NCBI GenBank assembly: GCA_032027085.1
Contig: JAVSMS010000001.1
Span: 2,997,126-3,061,125, forward strand
DNA: 64,000 bases
Source of the DNA: Pseudorhodoplanes sp.
GTDB taxonomy: Bacteria > Pseudomonadota > Alphaproteobacteria > Rhizobiales > Xanthobacteraceae
Direction of reading: 5' to 3'
Made by a program: the position numbers and the translations under genes
The notes under the pieces: model-generated
What the model was told of the DNA's origin: nothing
The model's input: the letters and a program-made list of their open reading frames with translations, nothing else
The model's database searches: none
Shown here: positions 61,640-64,000 of the stretch, piece by piece
Layout of the letters: the number at the start of each line of letters is the position of its first letter
Numbering within the stretch: position 1 is the first letter of the stretch

Positions 61640-62303
61640 CCACCAGTTCGCGCGGGGCGATCTTGCAGGTTGCGCGCGAACTACATTCGTCGCAGCGCGA
61701 CCAGCGCACCGCCGGCAGGTCGACGCCCGCGCCGAACATCACCGACACCGACTTGATCGGGTTCAGCATGTGGCCGCCGAACAGCCCGACGCCGATGGAC
61801 TCGGCGTCCGCCAGCCGCAGCAATCCGGCTTGTGCATTGAGCGCGAGCCCCGGATCGCCCGGCCGCAATTCTCCGGCGAGGTTCAGGCCGCTCTTGCGCG
61901 CGGCAAGCAGCATGCGGTCCTGCAGCCGGCGCGACACCGCGAACAGAAGCTCGTTCGCCACCTCGTCGAGCGCCAACCCAAGCGACATGCTGCGCTCTCT
62001 GAACAGGGCTCCGACCCGCGCCTCGACGCGGGGACCGACGGTGGCGACGCCGCAGGCGAGCGCCGTCAGGCGGCCTGACTGCGGCAGCAGCTTCGGCGCA
62101 TAAAATCTCTCGTCCCCGGCCCTCAGTGTTTCGGCGGCGGGCTCCTCAAGATCGACGATTGAGAAGCTGAGTGCCGGCTCGGCCAGCGACTCGCGCTCGA
62201 TGAGCGCGAGCGCTTCGTCACGAAATCGCTGTTGCGATGAGCGCTTGGCGGACGCCTGTCCGGCGACCTCACGCAGCAGCGGTCCGGCCGGCAGGCTCGG
62301 CAT
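61632..62303 (-). CDS. MetH-activation-domain-like protein with C-terminal Cys motif
   Basis: 223 residues. The central part (LTALACGVATVGPRVEARV, LGLALDEVANELLF) resembles the B12-dependent methionine synthase activation domain; the C-terminus has Cys204-x2-Cys207-x5-Cys213 (RCDECSSRATCK), which could bind an FeS cluster. Such stand-alone proteins occur beside UroD-type corrinoid methyltransferases. Role in corrinoid handling is inferred. Overlaps the RACE gene start by 8 bp if ATG 61639 is used. Confidence 0.65.
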   Translation of the reverse strand: MPSLPAGPLLREVAGQASAKRSSQQRFRDEALALIERESLAEPALSFSIVDLEEPAAETLRAGDERFYAPKLLPQSGRLTALACGVATVGPRVEARVGALFRERSMSLGLALDEVANELLFAVSRRLQDRMLLAARKSGLNLAGELRPGDPGLALNAQAGLLRLADAESIGVGLFGGHMLNPIKSVSVMFGAGVDLPAVRWSRCDECSSRATCKIAPRELVDA

Positions 62304-62306
62304 GGC

Positions 62307-63578
62307 TCACGCCCCGTACTTGCGTGCGGCCTTGTACATGGCCCGGGCGTTCTCGACCGGTGTCTCGTCCGGCAGGCCGAACGCCGCGTCGAGAATGAGC
62401 TTGCCGCCTTTGTGGAAGACGTTCTCGGCGAGATGCCGGACTGCGGCGTCCACTTCGTCGGGCGTTCCGGTGGTCAGCAGCGAGGGCGAGATGTTGCCGC
62501 GCAAGGCAACGACGTCGCCCAGCACCTCGAACGCCTTCACCATGTCGGTGCGCTCGAACCAGTAGATGCACTTGCCCGCCGGAATGTCCTTGATGATCTC
62601 CAGCCGCTTGGTGCAGTCAGCCTCCCAAAGCGGCATCGGAATGATGCCGGCGTCGATCATATTGATCATCATCTTGCGGAATGACGGCCACCAGAAGGTC
62701 TCGAACTGCTTCGGTGACATGAAGGCGTCCGGCGCCCAATGGATGGGAATAAACACAACTGGGTGGTTCGACCCCTTCGCCCAGTTGATCGTCTGCTTGC
62801 TCAGAAAGATTGTGGCCTTGTCCAGTAGCTCCAGCAGCTTGTCCTTGTTGCGGAACAGGTCCTTCATCATTCCGGTAGCGCCGCGGAAATAGTCTGCGAC
62901 GAAGTCATATGGCGCGATCGAGGTGCTGACATGCGAGTTGGGGAAGCCGAGCGTCGCCATGCGCTCGCTGAAGGCCACGCTGTGGGTGACCAGACGCTCC
63001 ACCTCTTCCGCGGCCTTGAACAGGCGCTCGAACGCCGCGCGCACGCGCGGTTTGGCGAAGGCGCGCATGCCGCCGACCAGCCGGAAGTAATGCAGACCGG
63101 GCAGGTAAGGCAGGTCCTCCAACCCTTCGAACACACCGGCGACGCGCGGCAGATACTTGTTCAGATAGAAGGCGGTCGGATCGAAGATGAAGTCGTCGTA
63201 TTCCTCCGGCTTCATGTATTCACGGTCGAGATACTGATAGGGCTGGTTGTCGCCGACCCCGTGCCCCGGCCAGATCAGCTGCTTGTAGTCCATGGCGTCG
63301 AGCACGGGACCGATGGCGGTGTTGAGCAGCAACGGGCTGCAGACATCAGGTTCGAGCTCGAGGACTACGCGCTCCGCGATCGCCGCAGTCCCTTCGTAGT
63401 CGTACATCAACTCGCGATTTGTGACGCCCGCGAACTTGGCCATCCAGAATGTACTGAACAGCGCCGTCGGCATGCGATCGGGCTGTTTCAGCGCGACGCA
63501 ATCCATCAGGCGCTGCCAGCGTGCATCGTAGGCCGCCTTTGCCTGGGGCGTTTGCACCGCCGTCTGTAGGGCGTTCAT
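62307..63578 (-). CDS. Uroporphyrinogen decarboxylase-fold methyltransferase (corrinoid-dependent)
   Basis: 423 residues from MNALQTAVQTPQAKAAYDAR, with GGGAG 7 nt upstream. The URO-D fold of MtaA/MtbA-type and OdmB-type methyltransferases: FSTFWMAKFAGVTNREL, HWAPDAFMSPKQFETFWWP (possible zinc His), PLWEADCTKRLEI (possible zinc Cys). It would move a methyl group from the substrate to the corrinoid protein at 63575. The substrate (methoxyaromatic, glycine betaine or other methylamine) is not set by sequence. Confidence 0.75.
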   Translation of the reverse strand: MNALQTAVQTPQAKAAYDARWQRLMDCVALKQPDRMPTALFSTFWMAKFAGVTNRELMYDYEGTAAIAERVVLELEPDVCSPLLLNTAIGPVLDAMDYKQLIWPGHGVGDNQPYQYLDREYMKPEEYDDFIFDPTAFYLNKYLPRVAGVFEGLEDLPYLPGLHYFRLVGGMRAFAKPRVRAAFERLFKAAEEVERLVTHSVAFSERMATLGFPNSHVSTSIAPYDFVADYFRGATGMMKDLFRNKDKLLELLDKATIFLSKQTINWAKGSNHPVVFIPIHWAPDAFMSPKQFETFWWPSFRKMMINMIDAGIIPMPLWEADCTKRLEIIKDIPAGKCIYWFERTDMVKAFEVLGDVVALRGNISPSLLTTGTPDEVDAAVRHLAENVFHKGGKLILDAAFGLPDETPVENARAMYKAARKYGA

Positions 63579-64000
63579 TGCACCGCTCCCGCCCAGCTCT
63601 TGCAGAGGGTCACCGCTTCGACCGCATTGATCCCGAAAGCATCGGCGCCGGTATAGTTGCACACCGCTTCGTCGATCTGACCACCGCCGATCATGATCTT
63701 GCGGTTCGCCCGCATGCCCTTGCTTTCGATCGCTTCGATCGTCTCCTTCATGGAATCGAAGGCGATGGTGAGGAAGCCTGAGAGGCCGATCACATCGGGC
63801 TTGTAGCTGTCGATCTCGTCGATGAAGGTCTGCACCGGCACGTCAACGCCAATGTCCTTCACCTCGAAGCCGTTGATGTCGAGCATGAACGATACGATGT
63901 TCTTGCCGATGTCATGCAGATCGCCGTGTACGGTTCCGATCAGCACCTTGGCGAGCTTCTTGGCCTGTTCGCCCGGCGCCTGCACGATCAGCGGCTTGGC
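63575..64000 (-). CDS. Corrinoid (B12)-binding methyltransfer protein, 5' truncated by window edge
   Basis: The frame is open to the window end, so the N-terminal helical cap domain is missing. The B12-binding Rossmann domain has VLIGTVHGDLHDIGKNIV (DxHxxG, lower axial His), GLSGFLTIA and MIGGGQI. The stop overlaps the UroD start by 4 bp. Such proteins carry the methyl group between the UroD-type methyltransferase and the H4folate methyltransferase. Confidence 0.85.
   Translation of the reverse strand, partial: AKPLIVQAPGEQAKKLAKVLIGTVHGDLHDIGKNIVSFMLDINGFEVKDIGVDVPVQTFIDEIDSYKPDVIGLSGFLTIAFDSMKETIEAIESKGMRANRKIMIGGGQIDEAVCNYTGADAFGINAVEAVTLCKSWAGAVQ

Overview
The window (GC-rich, about 62-63 % by eye) looks like chromosome from an alphaproteobacterium of the order Hyphomicrobiales, near the Bradyrhizobium / Rhodopseudomonas / Xanthobacteraceae group. 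The basis is the small-gene repertoire (two DUF3551 proteins, a DUF6894 protein, DUF2336-PilZ, ClpS, several small secreted Rhizobiales-type proteins) and intergenic repeats that I associate with that group. No tRNA, rRNA, CRISPR array, insertion sequence or phage module was recognised.

Region 1 (1-27 kb) is ordinary housekeeping and hypothetical genes. It holds a c-di-GMP phosphodiesterase cut by the window edge, a DoxX protein, a polysaccharide deacetylase, a glutathione peroxidase-like protein, a YbaK-type deacylase, ClpS, two PilZ proteins, a PP2C phosphatase and three M15-like peptidase genes. It also contains a complete Mn/Fe-type ABC importer (sitABCD-like, 13.5-17.1 kb). That importer is divergent from an outer-membrane protein gene, and the shared intergenic region carries two 7-1-7 palindromes that look like Fur-family operators.

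Region 2 (27-64 kb) is a large anaerobic aromatic-degradation island. In order it has: a first five-gene branched-chain/aromatic-type ABC importer (leftward, 27.2-31.9 kb); a transglutaminase-like protein; a decayed mogA next to a DUF2478 gene; a second five-gene importer (rightward, 34.2-38.7 kb); a thioesterase; a molybdopterin oxidoreductase with an unusual fused FeS/membrane subunit that fits phenylacetyl-CoA:acceptor oxidoreductase (PadB + PadCD); a phenylacetate-CoA ligase; a leftward ferritin-like + KorBA operon (2-oxoacid:ferredoxin oxidoreductase); and a rightward Thauera-type benzoyl-CoA operon had-oah-dch-bcrCBAD-fdx. That operon continues into a hemerythrin, two GNAT acetyltransferases and an SDR. 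The right end (58.9-64 kb) is a leftward corrinoid methyltransfer cluster: B12-binding protein, UroD-type methyltransferase, MetH-activation-like protein, reductive activator and methyl-H4folate methyltransferase.

The parts fit one programme. Aromatic acids are imported and activated, phenylacetyl-CoA is oxidised toward benzoyl-CoA, and Kor reduces ferredoxin. ATP-dependent BcrABCD then dearomatises benzoyl-CoA, and Dch/Had/Oah open the ring. The corrinoid cluster could strip O-methyl groups from methoxyaromatics. Diiron proteins embedded in the operons suggest protection of oxygen-sensitive enzymes. No transcription factor gene was recognised between 27 and 64 kb. However, one 16-bp palindrome (CTTGAC-N4-GTCAAG-like, CRP/FNR type) recurs upstream of four of the aromatic operons, which is the strongest new pattern I found.
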